A DNA stretch of 64,000 nucleotides from Capra hircus (GCF_001704415.2 NC_030826.1:32049324-32113323); one strand, 5' to 3'. Positions 9,336 through 20,190 are shown, counted from the first letter of the stretch. The notes: a model not told the origin generated them from the letters alone. Program-made: numbers and translations.

Positions 9336-10304
9336 TAGGTAAAATTCTACTGAGTTTTAAATTATATTGGTTATCTTTTTTATTTGCAGGATTACTACTT
9401 TGTTTATTTAAAACTATTTCTCAAATAGTCATTTCTTACTATTGTATGGAAAATTCACTTCTTTATTGCTTTCAACAATTTTAATATATTGCTTCAATAT
9501 TTTGCTTGGATTGTTTCTAGTTCCTAGAATATATGAATTGCTTTCTTCTCCATTGCCTGTCCTTTAGGATTGAGTGTTTCCTTGTGTGTTTTTGAGCATG
9601 TGCTCATCTTCAGCAGAAGTCCAACCTGTGAACTAGATTACCAAGATATGGTGGGTTAGGGGGTTTCAGGAAGTGTTACAAAGTTGTCTACTTCAGCCTT
9701 GGGGAGGTCACTAGGTCCACACCCATGTGTAAGTGGTTTCACAGCACAAAAAGTTCAGACTCCAGTCTCTGTGTTGGCATAGCCCAGAGTCAGCTCCCTG
9801 CAGGTAACTGTGTCAACCTATGCTGTGGGGTGTGGCTCATTTCCAGGTCCAGATGCTGAGCCAGTGGATAGAGATTTATGGATCTCCTTTTACAACTGAG
9901 TAAGTTTTATCCTTAATCCCAGAAGTGGGGGGAAAGCTGATTCAGTATTCTGCCTTCTCTTCTCACCACTTCCAAAATTGTGCTTCCTCCTAAACCCCCT
10001 AACTTGGTGCCTCTGCCAGCCTGTTGATCATATCCCAAGCTTGAAAGTCAACCCACCCTCTTCTGTGCTCCTCATTCTATGACTCTGAGTTTGGGTGCCA
10101 AATCCCTGTGATGCATTGCCTGCCTTTCTTGACCCCCTCCCTCTCTTTCATCCTGACCACCACAGATCCATGGTTGTAGTAGGTGAGCCCCATCATCCAT
10201 CACCTGGGTGGGGACCACAGCCTCATCACTGGTCTCTCTCTCTAGCTGCCCACAGGGCAAGCAGCTCCATTGCATTCAGGTTGAGCCCTATAATTAGTAC
10301 TGGC
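9336..10304. other. Single-copy DNA, no gene recognised
   Basis: AT-rich to about 9600, then more balanced. The stretch at 10125-10270 is pyrimidine-biased with a 'tctctctctctag' tract that looks like a splice acceptor. No coding frame on either side supports an exon. The 67- and 71-codon frames here overlap in antisense. Confidence 0.45.
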
Positions 10305-10317
10305 CAGTGAAGAATCA

Positions 10318-10463
10318 TGCATTGAAGAAGGAAATGGCAACCCGCTCCAGTGTTCTTGCCTGGAGAATCCCAGGGACGGGGGAGCCTGGTGGGCTGCCGC
10401 CTCTGGGGTTTCACAGAGTTGGACACAACTGAAGCGACTTGGCAGCAGCAGCAGCAGCAGCAG
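10318..10463 (+). mobile_element. Bov-A monomer SINE with 13-bp duplication
   Basis: A single Bov-A unit (gaaggaaatggcaacccgct to gaagcgacttgg) with an AGC-repeat tail of about seven units. The perfect direct repeat cagtgaagaatca flanks it at 10305-10317 and 10464-10476. It equals the 3' half of a Bov-A2. Confidence 0.95.
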
Positions 10464-10694
10464 CAGTGAAGAATCAGGGAAGTCGTGTGTATGTGTCTTT
10501 CTGGGTTGAAGTGGTTAAGTGCTGGGAAATTTTCCCAGACAGCATCCTTCTCATCCCAGGAGCACCTTGTGAACAGGATGAGTTCACAAGGTTTCCAGAG
10601 TCTGGATTCCAGGATCATCTGGGAGGAAACCATCCAACCAAAAGTACCCTCAATGGATTGGACCAGAAATTAGAAAGAGAGTTGGGAGACCTCT

Positions 10695-10835
10695 GTCGAT
10701 CCCTGGGTTGGGAAGATCCCCTGGGGAAGGGAACGGCCACCCACTCCAGTATTCTGGCCTGGAGAATCCCATGGACTGTTCCATGGGGTCACAAAGAGAC
10801 GGACATGACTGAACAACTTTCACTTTCACTTTGGT
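10695..10835 (+). mobile_element. Bov-tA SINE, 5'-truncated
   Basis: It starts in the B-box region (cgatccctgggttgggaaga), runs through the Bov-A body and ends in 'tttcactttcactttgg'. A short internal deletion removes the gaggagcctggtgggctac box: 'ggactgttccatggggtcac' is fused directly. Confidence 0.88.
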
Positions 10836-10984
10836 TGTGTTAATCCACTGAAAATTCAGGGATTATTTGGTTCATCAGCTAGTGTAACCTTGACTGTGAT
10901 TTTAATCAAATCATAACATTTCCTTAAAAAGAACTTCAAAATTACTTGGAATCATGACCTAGCCTCTTACTACTTGGATCACAG

Positions 10985-11165
10985 AATCTCTGCTCACTAC
11001 ACCTCCCATCACTCCCTACTCACTCCAGTCTTTCTGCCTGGCACGCCCTTTCTTTCTTCTGCTTCTTCACTCTTCTTTTTCCCAAGACTTATCTCAGATG
11101 CTTTCTCTCCCTAGAAACCTTTCCTTGCTATTTCTTTCCTGCAGCTTCTTTCCTCTTTTACTTAC
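10985..11165 (+). mobile_element. L2 LINE fragment
   Basis: The sense L2 pattern is visible: 'ctcactacacctcccatcac', 'tctttctgcctggcacgccc', 'cttatctcagatgctttctc'. It is an ancient, pyrimidine-rich remnant next to a Bov-A SINE. Confidence 0.5.
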
Positions 11166-11185
11166 CTAGTATCAAGTTCAGTCGT

Positions 11186-11311
11186 GGAGAAGGAAATGGC
11201 AACCCACTCCAATATTCTTGCCTGGAGAATCCCATGAATAGAGGAGCCTGGTGGGCTACAGTCCGTGGGGTTGCAAAGATTAGGACATGACTAGCAACTG
11301 AACAACAACAA
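11186..11311 (+). mobile_element. Bov-A-type SINE body
   Basis: The copy starts at tggagaaggaaatggcaacc and ends 'gcaactgaacaacaacaaat'. It lacks the tRNA-like head, so it is a 5'-truncated Bov-tA or a Bov-A monomer. The tail suits a Bov-tA. Confidence 0.88.
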
Positions 11312-12548
11312 ATCAAACTTGATAAGATGCCTCGCAGCTCATTCACATACATTTGTTACACTTAAACCTTTGTGTGTATGTCCTTGTAACTGACATATAA
11401 CCTCTGGAAGGGAAGGGACATGTGTTTCTCTCAAATATCCCAACATGGAGCTCAGAGTGAGGCTGGCAGGTGCTCAAGATGTATTTACTGAGTCAAATTG
11501 AGTGTGAGGTCACGTGGATGAAGACGTGGGGATGAAGAGGGAACATGTGAAAGCTGGCTGAGGGAAGATGCCAAAGAAGACGGTCTGGTCCTCGGCCTGG
11601 GGTTTGGCAGATTCAGAGCCATAAACTGTAAGTGGCCTCTGAGAAGAGCATTTTCGAGTGGTACTGCCTTGTGTTTAGCTGAAGGATGAGGATCCAGGCA
11701 GGCTAGCTGGCATTAAGCAGGATGGGAGTGCAAAGCCAGAGGGAGGGTAGGTTAAGCCCTGTGACTTAGCTGTTTACCTGTAAATCTCTCATAGTAAAAT
11801 ACTCTTAACTCTAAATCACTGCTGACTTAGCAGGACGCAAATGACTAAAAGAGGGCAGAACCCACGCTGTGCTTTCACACTCGCCCTCTAACAAGGAAAA
11901 GCTTAACCCGGGGAGGAGGTGCTTATGGTAGAATTGATGAGCAGTGAGTGAGCGGTCTCATTCCCCATAAAGTCATCCTTGCTCATCTTACTGAGGGGCT
12001 TGCATAGTGTCTCATTTCTATTTTTTATTGTTGGTAAAAATAAGGAAATTCCAGACAGACCATCAAAACACCATGGTCAGTGAGTGATGGACTCCAGCCT
12101 ACAGCTCAATGGCTGGTCACTCCCCCTGGTGGTCCCAGCAGACCACAGAACCTAGAGTTGGCCAGTGGCCAGAGAAACAAACACACTAATTTAACCCATG
12201 TACAAAGTGACATTTTCGAGGTTCAGTTCCTCGATAGACAAAATACATTTCCCAGTTTCTGTCTATATGTTGCCAAACTATTTATGCAACTGACACTAAA
12301 CTGTTTCATTCCAGCGGACATCTTTTCCCCCACTGAATAATCAGAAGTAAACATTTATGTTGGTTTTGTATAATTATGGGACTTTTAGTAGTAATGCAAG
12401 ATGCCACTCGATTTGGCCTACATGACAAGAAATGTAGAGCTCACATGACTGTAAACCTCATAGCACGGAATGGCATTTAGGATTGAGTAAATCCAGAAAT
12501 TCAGCAGTGTCACCAGGAGCACAGGTTCTGATGGTCCCTTTCCTTGAG
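11312..12548. other. Single-copy DNA, no gene recognised
   Basis: No repeat or coding domain is recognised over about 1.2 kb. The 86-codon plus-strand frame at 12080-12340 shows no family features. The segment at 12113-12131 (ctccccctggtggtcccag) resembles half of a CTCF-type site, weakly. Confidence 0.5.
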
Positions 12549-12668
12549 GGTTTAGTTACTAAGTCACATCCGATTCTGTGACCCCAGTGGACTGAAGCCC
12601 ATGAGGCTCCTCTGTCCATGGGATTTTTCTAGCAAGAATATTGGAATGGGTTGCCATTTCCTACTCCA
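12549..12668 (-). mobile_element. Bov-tA/Bov-A SINE body, antisense
   Basis: The antisense Bov-A body is diverged: ttactaagtcacatccgatt, cccatgaggctcctctgtcc, gggttgccatttcctactcc. The tRNA-like head is absent. Confidence 0.85.
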
Positions 12669-14323
12669 AGGAATCTTTCAGACCCTTTCGTTTGTCATCC
12701 ATAGTTCTGGATTCTGCCTCAGGCTGAAGCCAGAGCCCCACCCCCCACCCCCTCCCAATAATTGTAGGATCAAGTGGTAGAAGAAAAAAAAGCCTACTCC
12801 CAAGTCATGAAATAAAATTCCTCTCTTCCTTCTGATGGTCATGTGTGGGCTCTGCACCAATAACTGTTACTAGGAGATTGCCATACACTGATTGGTTTCA
12901 GGGCAGGCTCTTCAAAGAATCTGATGGGGTTAACATGTTTGGCTTTGAGGAATCAATACTCATCTCGTTCCCGGAGCTGGAGTTACTTCCTAAAGCACCA
13001 TGGGTGCTACAAAAAGGAGGGAGAGCGGAAAGCATATTGGGGAAATTAAATACAATGTCCTCCATATTGTTTAAAAGCATCAATTAAAAGGGATGGAGCA
13101 GAGAAGGGAGAGAGAAAATGGGAAACCAAGCTGGACTGAGTATTTTTTTGGCACCATGAACCCTAGACTCAGTGATGCAATAGAAAATATCCAGGCTGAT
13201 ATTTAATTGATAAGGAGATGACACACCTTTTATCTACCTCTTGGCTGAACACCAACCAGAATGAGCAAACCGAGTAGAATAATTTCAGCTCTGTTTTCTT
13301 TTCTTCTTCTTCCCTTCCTTCCCCCATCTGTCTCTCTCTTCCTTTCTTCCACATCCTTTCATTCTCTCCCTCCTCCTTCCTTTGGGCTCTTTTCTTTGTT
13401 TCTTAAAGAGATCATGACTCCTCCCCTCCGCCCTCAACTCCAAAGACCACCTTTTGGTCCCTCAAAGAGCAAAGCATTACAACTAGAAAAAAAGCAAAAC
13501 TGTTTCTCAGGCAAATCACATGTTTGGAACAGCCTCAAACTACTGCTTACTCACTACCACAAGCCTCTCATCCTACTTTGAAAAATACATTCCTGTTAGA
13601 ACCTAAGAGCTTAGGAAAGTGAGCGAGTTAAGCCCAAACACATACCAGAATAAATTAAATAACTGAGTCGAGGAATTCAACTGTGGCACAGTTTTGCAGA
13701 AGAGGTAAATTGCATTTTAAGGTAGACGTGCTGGCTCAAAGCTATTTGTTTGGAAGTAACCTTGGAAAGTGAGCAGGACCCCGAGGAAGACTTTTAAAAG
13801 GGAGGAAAGGAAGAATTTGGTACTTTTGGATTAAGTAGCACCAGGAAGGCTTTTAGCAGATGGAGCTTTTTTTAACCTGGAATGTTATAGAGGGTGTGCT
13901 GCATAATGTACTTTACAACGATGTTCAGATAAGGGTTATTTAAATTACTATATGGGAAACTCTGATGAAATATTTTGATAAGAGACAGTGAGATGAATAG
14001 ACAGCTACAAGTGAAATGTCCAAAAAGGTAAATTACCATGTCATCTAGCTTGAGGGAAGGAAAAAGGCTTGTGGCTTTTGATATTAGATTTTAGCTTTGG
14101 TTTATCTGCAAGTCTTCTGCAGACTCTGGCAAGTTTGGTGTTCTAGGCAGACTGCAGTTTTCTCCTGGGGGTGATATTTGCGATGTATCTGGGCAAGATT
14201 CCATAAGCCTTCCTGAGAGTGATCTTGGTTGGTGTCTCTGGCACCTGCAGGGCGTGGTGTGGCATTCTCCTCACCCAGCCCAGAGTTTCTTGCTGGGCCT
14301 CTTAAAAATGGCAGAGATCATCT
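12669..14323. other. Single-copy DNA with a long pyrimidine tract
   Basis: No gene recognised. C-rich runs lie at 12735-12757. Between about 13290 and 13400 the plus strand is strongly pyrimidine-biased (runs such as ttcttcttcttcccttcctt and tctctctcttcctttcttcc). The segment at 13640-13780 keeps mixed transcription-factor-like words (ctcaaag, tgtttgg) and no repeat signature, so it is a possible conserved non-coding element. The 106-codon frame at 13261-13581 is a product of the pyrimidine tract. Confidence 0.45.
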
Positions 14324-14335
14324 GAAGGTATATCT

Positions 14336-14617
14336 GCTGCTGCTGCTGCTGCTGCTAAGTCGCTTCAGTCGTGTCCGACTCTGTGTGACCCCATAGACAG
14401 CAGCCCACCAGGTTCCCCTGTCCCTGGGATTCTCCAGGCAAGAACACTGGAGTGGGTTGCCATTTCCTTCTCCAATGCAGGAAAGTGAAAAGTGAAAGTG
14501 AAGTTGCTCAGTCGTGTCCGACTCCTAGCGACCCCATGGACTGCAGCCCACCAGGCTCCTCCGTCCATGGGATTTTCCAGGCAAGAATACTGGAGTGGGG
14601 TGCCATTGCCTTCTCCG
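14336..14617 (-). mobile_element. Bov-A2 SINE with 12-bp duplication
   Basis: An antisense dimer with a CTG-reading tail at the left. It is flanked by the perfect repeat gaaggtatatct at 14324-14335 and 14618-14629. It is close to the copies at 3798 and 4680, so it is probably of the same young subfamily. Confidence 0.96.
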
Positions 14618-14776
14618 GAAGGTATATCTAGGGCACACAAAGTCTGTAGCCACCTTGACCTTGAGCCCAACCCTCAGAGCCCTCTCTGTTTCTCTATTCC
14701 CAATAGATATATATGGCAGGAACATAAACTATAAGGACAGTCCCGCCAATTTATTGAGGAACTAAGGGTGTTAGTT

Positions 14777-15030
14777 CAAACATACTTTGGCATTGCCTTT
14801 CTTTGGGATTGGAATGAAAACTGACCTTTTCCAGTCCTGTGGCCACTGCTGAGTTTTCCAAATTTGCCTTATTGAGTGCAGCACTTTCAGAGCATCATCT
14901 TTCAGGATTTGAAATAGCTCCACTGGAATTCCATCACCTCCACTAGCTTTGTTCGTAGTGATGCTTTCTAAGGCCCACTTGACTGTGATCATGACTGAGC
15001 AACTGAAATGAACTGAACTGAACTGAGCTG
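14777..15030. mobile_element. 5'-inverted (twin-primed) BovB insertion
   Basis: Two pieces of BovB lie in opposite orientation between direct repeats. Positions 14777 to about 14988 are minus-strand reverse-transcriptase coding sequence (GDGIPVELF and WPQDWKRSVF regions). About 14989 to 15030 is a plus-strand 3' tail (atgactgagcaactgaaatg, aactgaactgaactgagctg). The perfect 13-bp repeat aagggtgttagtt flanks the whole unit at 14764-14776 and 15031-15043. In L1 this layout is attributed to twin priming. Nearly all the element between the two pieces is missing. Confidence 0.88.
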
Positions 15031-15068
15031 AAGGGTGTTAGTTAAACAGTTAAACAGTTTCTGTTAAA

Positions 15069-16027
15069 TACTTAGAACTGGACATGGAAAAACAGAATGG
15101 TTCCAAATAGGAAAAGGAGTACGTGAAGGCTGTATATTGTCACCCTGTTTATTTAACTTATATGCAGAGTACATCATGAGAAATGCTGGGCTGGAAGAAG
15201 CACAAGCTGGAATCAAGATTGCCAGGAGAAATATCAATAACCTCAGATATGCAAATGATACCACCCTTATGGCAGAAAGTGAAGAGAAACTAAAAAGCCT
15301 CTTGATGAAAGTGAAAGAGGAGAGTGAAAAAGTTGGCTTAAAGCTCAACATTCAGAAAACGAAGATCATGGCATCTGGTCCCATCACTTCATGGGAAATA
15401 GATGGGGAAACAGTGGAAACAGAGTCAGACTTTATTTTTCTGGGCTCCAAAATCACTGCAGATGGTGACTGCAGCCATGAAATTAAAAGACGCTTACTCT
15501 TTGGAAGGAAAGTTACGACCAACCTAGACAGCATATTAAAAAGCAGAGACATTACTTTGCCAACAAAGGTCTGTCTAGTCAAGGCTATGGTTTTTCCAGT
15601 GGTCACGTATGGATGTGAGAGTTGGACTGTGAAGAAAGCTGAGCGCCAAAGAATTGATGCTTTTCAACTGTGGTGTTGGAGAGGACTCTTGAGAATCCCT
15701 TGGACTGCAAGGAGATCCAACCAGTCCATTCTGAAGAAGATCAGTCCTGGGTGTTCATTGGAAGGACTGATGCTGAGGCTGAAACTCCAATATTTTCGTC
15801 ACCTCACGTGAAGAGCTGACTCATTGGAAATGACCCTGAGCTGGGAGGGATTGGGGGCAGGAGGAGATGCGAACAATAGAGGATGAGATGGTTGGACGGG
15901 ATCACGGACTCAATGCACATGAGTTTGGGTGAACTCTGGGAGTTGGTGATGGACAGGGAGGCCTGGCGTGCTTTGATTCATGGGGTTGAAAAGAGTAGGA
16001 CACGACTGAGCGACTGAACTGAACTGA
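15069..16027 (+). mobile_element. BovB LINE, 5'-truncated
   Basis: Sense BovB from 'ttagaactggacatggaaaa' to the tail cgactgaactgaactgacca, about 0.96 kb. It covers the end of the reverse transcriptase, the C-terminal region and the 3' UTR. It starts only about 25 bp beyond the duplication of the twin-primed copy and is a separate insertion. I found no clear target duplication for it. Confidence 0.93.
15137..15811 (+). pseudogene. BovB reverse transcriptase C-terminal part
   Basis: A 224-codon open frame (opening at TTG, in mid-protein), the longest LINE-derived frame on the plus strand. It starts in the motif B region (SPCLFNLYAEYIM) and contains the catalytic box as YAND (residues 38-41, bases 15248-15259). 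The first aspartate of the usual YADD is asparagine, a change expected to abolish polymerisation. Beyond it lie KTKIMASGPI, DGDCSHEIKRR and the WTARRSNQSI segment. The frame stops at 15811, in a stretch where intact BovB reads on. Confidence 0.93.
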
Positions 16028-16030
16028 CCA

Positions 16031-16990
16031 CCCAATAAGTGATGCCGTTTTCTTCTCCCACCAGGTCACCCTCTTTCGCCTTTGTCCTCATCCAGGCTTA
16101 GACACAAGAGGTCACATGACCTCAAAAGGTGAATCAGAAGGTGAATATTTCATGCCCTAATAAATAGCTAGACCATTGAGATTTTATCAAGATCTTCTAT
16201 TACTTAGTAAGAACTGGATGTTTTTAAAAGTGTGAGACTTATTTTTAAGTCCTTATTATGTTTCTATATTCTCATTTTAAAATGTATTTCAATAGCACCA
16301 TGCCATTTAAAAAATTATTTTTAGGAAGTTGTAGCTTTTAATTCTCACTTCATATTTTAAGCTATATTCAACTAAACTTTCTACTTCACCATGGTTGATA
16401 GGTGGTAAAATTATTACATTTTGTGTATTTCTTTTACCTTTGTTCATCTTACTGAATTCTTTTCTAGTTTTCATGATTTTTAGTGTATTCTCTTAGATTT
16501 CCTGGGTTCTTACTGTCTACAAATCAGATTAGATTTCTTATAACATTTTTTCGTTTACTGCATCGACTGGTGCTTCAGAATTCTGTCAAGAGATCTTCCT
16601 ATAACCATATTTCAGCACAAAAGAATACTCTGCCTGGTGATTTATGATGGGTATTCCTTTAGTGAGAAATGGATGTTAAATCTGATCATATTTCTTGGGG
16701 GCACTTTGAATGATGAATATTTTGGCTTCTTGGACCTATAAACATTATGAACTTTTATAGAGTTTTTAACAAAAGATATCAATTGCATTCCTGAAGTAAA
16801 TTTTACTTGGACAAGAAGCATCTTTTAAAATCTTCGGAAATGGGTTAAACTTTGCTATAAGGTATGAAAATACTACAACAAATCACCATCTATTTTCTTG
16901 GCAAGTATTTCTTGAGTTCCAAGAGTATACGATCTATTTCCTGCCACCTCACTGTTTAAAGATTGGGCAATCAAAATTTAATATTATTAC
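16031..16990. other. AT-rich DNA, possible decayed L1
   Basis: AT-rich with no coding domain. The short segment 'ttcctgaagtaaattttact' near 16790 resembles antisense old L1 ORF2, but the rest does not align clearly. No gene is visible. Confidence 0.4.
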
Positions 16991-17430
16991 CAGATGGTTA
17001 AGCCTGGGGAGAGGAGGGCAGAGTGTTGGAAAGTGGTCTGTGGCAGGGGGTGTCTGTGGTCTGGGTCACATTTCTTCAGTTGGGTGCTGAGTACGTGGGC
17101 AGCTTTGCCGTGGGTCAGCGCTGGCTCACTTGCCCACAACTTTCTTAACATCAGGCTTGGACCTTTACCTGCAGCTGTAAGAATCTTTCATTCAGGTATG
17201 TGAGTTCCCCAGGCTGCAGGAAGTGGGGAGTGACGCACTCAGAGAGAGTGGTGCCCGGCTGTGATGAACGCTTCCTTTCTGGGTGTAGTGTGGTCCCCTC
17301 TGGTTACTGAGTCACTGCCTCATCCTCTGATGGGCACAGCCTCCCTTCTTAGAAGTTGCTCTGGTCATATTTCTGCACATCGTCCTCACCACTCACCAAG
17401 GACAGACTGGGAGAGTCACCTTGTCTACAG
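16991..17430. other. Single-copy DNA, no gene recognised
   Basis: More GC-rich than its surroundings. It contains short frames of 69 codons and more without family features. A TG repeat begins near its right end. Confidence 0.4.
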
Positions 17431-17431
17431 T

Positions 17432-17450
17432 TGTGTGTGTGTGTGTATAT
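17432..17450. repeat. Short TG dinucleotide run
   Basis: About seven TG units followed by tatat. It borders the antisense L1 remnant on its right. Confidence 0.85.
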
Positions 17451-17915
17451 GGCATAAAATTTACTATTTAAAATATATTTTTAGTAGCATTAATTTCATT
17501 CACATTTCTGCACCATCTTTACCACCATTCATCTCCAGAACATTTTCATCCACTCAAACTGTGGCTTCCCCAGTGGCTCAGATGGTAAAGAATCTGCCCA
17601 TAATGCAAGAGACCCAGGTTCAATCCCTGGGTCAGGAATGGCCACCCACTCCAGTGTTCATGCCTGGAGAATTCCACGGACAGAGGAGCCTGGTGGGCCA
17701 CAGTGCAAGGGGTCTCAAAGAGTCAGCTGGACACAACTTAGTGACTGAGCATGCATAGGCAAATAAGTTCATTTGCACCATTTTTAAAAAATTTAGATTC
17801 CACATATAAGTGATAGCATATATTTGTCTCTTTCTTATTTAGTTCATTTAGTATGATAACCTCTAGGTCCATCCATGTTGCTGTAGATGGCATCATTTCA
17901 TTCTTACTTGATCCA
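17451..17915 (-). mobile_element. L1 LINE 3' region, antisense, split by Bov-tA
   Basis: The left half reads 'ggcataaaatttactattta' and 'ccaccattcatctccagaac'. The right half (from 17757) reads 'agattccacatataagtgat' and 'ctctaggtccatccatgttg', a well-known antisense L1 pattern. The Bov-tA at 17561 separates them. Confidence 0.75.
17561..17752 (+). mobile_element. Bov-tA SINE
   Basis: Full head (ggcttccccagtggctcaga, tggtaaagaatctgcccata) and B-box-like ggttcaatccc, then the Bov-A body. About 20 bp between the head and the body are lost at 'gggtcaggaatggccaccca'. It lies within an antisense L1. Confidence 0.93.
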
Positions 17916-17999
17916 CAGTCTTTTTAAGAGCCTAAAACTTGCATTTTCCTTCAGTCCTTACAGCGTGGAGCTTGAAGACACTTGGAGATTATTCTATAC

Positions 18000-18214
18000 C
18001 AGAGGTTCTCAAACATCACTGTGTATCCCCAGAAGGGCTAATTAAAACACAGATTACTGGGCCTCATCCACTCAAACTAATTGAGCTTCTGATTCAGTTA
18101 GGTGCGGGGGCAGGGGCGGGGTGCAGTGGAGGCACCTGGGAATTTGCATTTCTAACAAGTTCTCAGTTGGTGCAGATAATGCTGGTTCAGGGACCACACT
18201 TTGGATAACGACTC
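18000..18214 (+). mobile_element. MER5A-like DNA transposon
   Basis: A non-autonomous hAT-Charlie type element. It has the left terminal inverted repeat region cagaggttctcaaac, the 'aaaacacagattactgggcc' core, 'gaatttgcatttctaacaag', and the right end 'ggaccacactttggataacg'. It is nearly full length. This is an ancient mammalian element, immobile for a very long time. Confidence 0.85.
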
Positions 18215-19044
18215 TTCAGGAGATTCAGTTCATTTCTTTTGCAACTGCTACTCACCATGTATTGTAGGGCCCGTTACCCACCCACATACTCTCAGGGGGA
18301 ATCCAACCATGCACAGTCCTTGTGGTCCTAAAGGACCAGGTGTTGACCTAAGAGGTCATCCATCAGGAATCTAGCCACTGACCTTTGACATGGGTGACCA
18401 CCAACCCTTTTGGGAGTTTGAATGAGGTGACGTGGAGGGCAGTTGACCGGCAGGGATGGTGCTGGTGTGACTGGGCTGAAATCCAGAAAGCTCCCGGTTG
18501 AGGAAATAGCAGACACTCACCCAGAAGCAGCAACCCAACTGCCCACCTTTTGTGAAGCTTTCTGCCTCCTCACTGCTTTCTCCTTTCCCCCTAAGCCTAT
18601 CCCCTCTCCCAGAAAGAACTGGCCCCCGGGGCTTGAATTTCAGTGAAGCCATGAACAGAAAATGCACCATGAAATTACATGGCTCCTGCGAAAGATGCTG
18701 CCATCTGCTTTTTCTTTAGGCCTTTCCCCAACACTCAGCCTTGGAAACCATTACTGTCTGGTGTTGTTTCCCCTTTCTGGGGTTAGCATACTTATTTAAG
18801 AAAAAGAAAGCCTTTATTTAAAGAAAACAGAATGCAGGACTGTCAGCACTGGTCAATTCCCCAAGGCATTTGTGGACGCTCTACTGTTTTCTGAATATTC
18901 GTGTTAATAATTCGCTAACTTCACTGTTTCTAATTTCCCGGGTCCCAGTTTGGGAATGGGAATAGTGCCTTTTGCTACATTTCTATAAATTGTCCTATGT
19001 TATATGGTGACTTGGGTAGGAGAGGAGTTTGGGGGAGAATGGAT
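18215..19044. other. Single-copy DNA, no gene recognised
   Basis: Overlapping frames of 62-99 codons on both strands at 18328-18670 have no recognisable domain. I see no repeat here. Confidence 0.45.
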
Positions 19045-19142
19045 ACTTGTACAAATATGGCTGAGTGCCTTCACTGTCCACTTGAAACTATCACAACATT
19101 GTTGATTGGCTATATCCCAATACAAAATTAAAAGTAAAGATT
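19045..19142 (+). mobile_element. Ruminant L1 3' end fragment
   Basis: It shows the terminal L1 pattern 'atatggctgagtgccttcac', 'gaaactatcacaacattgtt', 'ggctatatcccaatacaaaa' and an A-rich tail. About 100 bp remain. A related copy is at 44015-44110. Confidence 0.75.
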
Positions 19143-19254
19143 TATACACAATGATTTGCTTCAAAATTTACACAATTGCAAGACGCTTTTTGTCACATTT
19201 CTGAGCCTTGGGGAAAATCTTATTTCTTCTTTTCTTGGTGAAGAATGCAAAGTA

Positions 19255-19471
19255 GTGCGTGTGCTGAGTCGTGTCCAGTTGTTTGCGACCCCATGGACTG
19301 TTGCCCACCAGGCTCCTCTGCCCATGGGATTCTCCAGGCAAGAATTCTGGATTGGGTTGCCATTTCCTCCTTCATGGGATCTTCCTGACCCAGTGATTGA
19401 ACCCCTGTCTCTTGCAGCCCTGCATTGCAGGTGGATTCTTTACCAAAGTTTGAGCCACCAGGGGATCCCCA
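19255..19471 (-). mobile_element. Bov-tA SINE, antisense
   Basis: A nearly complete antisense copy. The left end is the SINE tail (gtgctgagtcgtgtccagtt) and the right end the tRNA-like head complement (ggtggattctttaccaaagt, gagccaccaggggatcccc). Confidence 0.92.
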
Positions 19472-19479
19472 AAATCCCC

Positions 19480-20084
19480 CCAAGTCCCTGAGAGGCCCTC
19501 ATCAAGCCCCAAGGTTACACAAAGTCCCTTTGGGAGGGCTATGATCCCTGGACTGGGTGACCCTCAGCTGCTCACTTAGCTTCTCTGAGATTTTTGAGAG
19601 TCGAGTTTTACGGTATCGGCTCCGCATCAATGCCCAAACCCAGAGTGTGTGGTGTGAGTGGCAGGCAGCGCGGTCCCTGCTTTTCTTCCTGAGGGCAGCA
19701 GGGAGTCACACAGCACGTTCACCCCATCAAACTACCGTCTCCCAAATAACAAGCAGCCTAAGTGCGCATCTGGCGAGGGCTGGGCCATCACAGTGAACAA
19801 TCCCTCAATAGCTGTGCCAGTGTCTTGCTGAGGGGGAGGACAGCCTGTTTTAGCTGCCAGCCCCAGAGGGGCAAGGCCTTCTTTCTGCTGAGATATTTAT
19901 GATGGGTCTTTAGTGCAAGCTGGGGGCCAGAGTAGGAACAGGGGCTGCCAGCTATATCACCCACGTGACCGCCTACAATTTACTAAATATCTCTGAGTGA
20001 GACTGATCACTTCCATCCATCCCAGAAGTAGGAGAGAGAACTGAGGAACTAAGTCCTGGGGCAAGTTCTTTCCCAGTGCATGCA
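19480..20084. other. Single-copy DNA, no gene recognised
   Basis: Moderately GC-rich with no repeat signature. The 79-codon frame at 19557-19796 shows no domain. Confidence 0.45.
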
Positions 20085-20190
20085 ACAGGTATGCATTAAG
20101 CACCTACTGTATACCGGCCTCGATGCTGAGTGCTGAGAACACAGAGGCAAAAAGGATTTCTTCCCCTCATGGTGCACCCCGCCCAAGTTC
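20085..20190 (-). mobile_element. L2 LINE 3' end, antisense
   Basis: It contains 'gcattaagcacctactgtat', 'gatgctgagtgctgagaaca' and 'cttcccctcatggtgcaccc', the order of an antisense L2 terminus. Confidence 0.65.

Noticed and set aside
10225..10260. Polypyrimidine tract plus AG as a splice acceptor of a hidden exon.
   Set aside because: No open frame with recognisable protein content or matching donor could be found around it.
10226..10843. 135-codon minus and 134-codon plus frames around 10.2-10.8 kb.
   Set aside because: Both run through Bov-A and Bov-tA SINE bodies. Poly-Ala or poly-Cys stretches come from the AGC tail.
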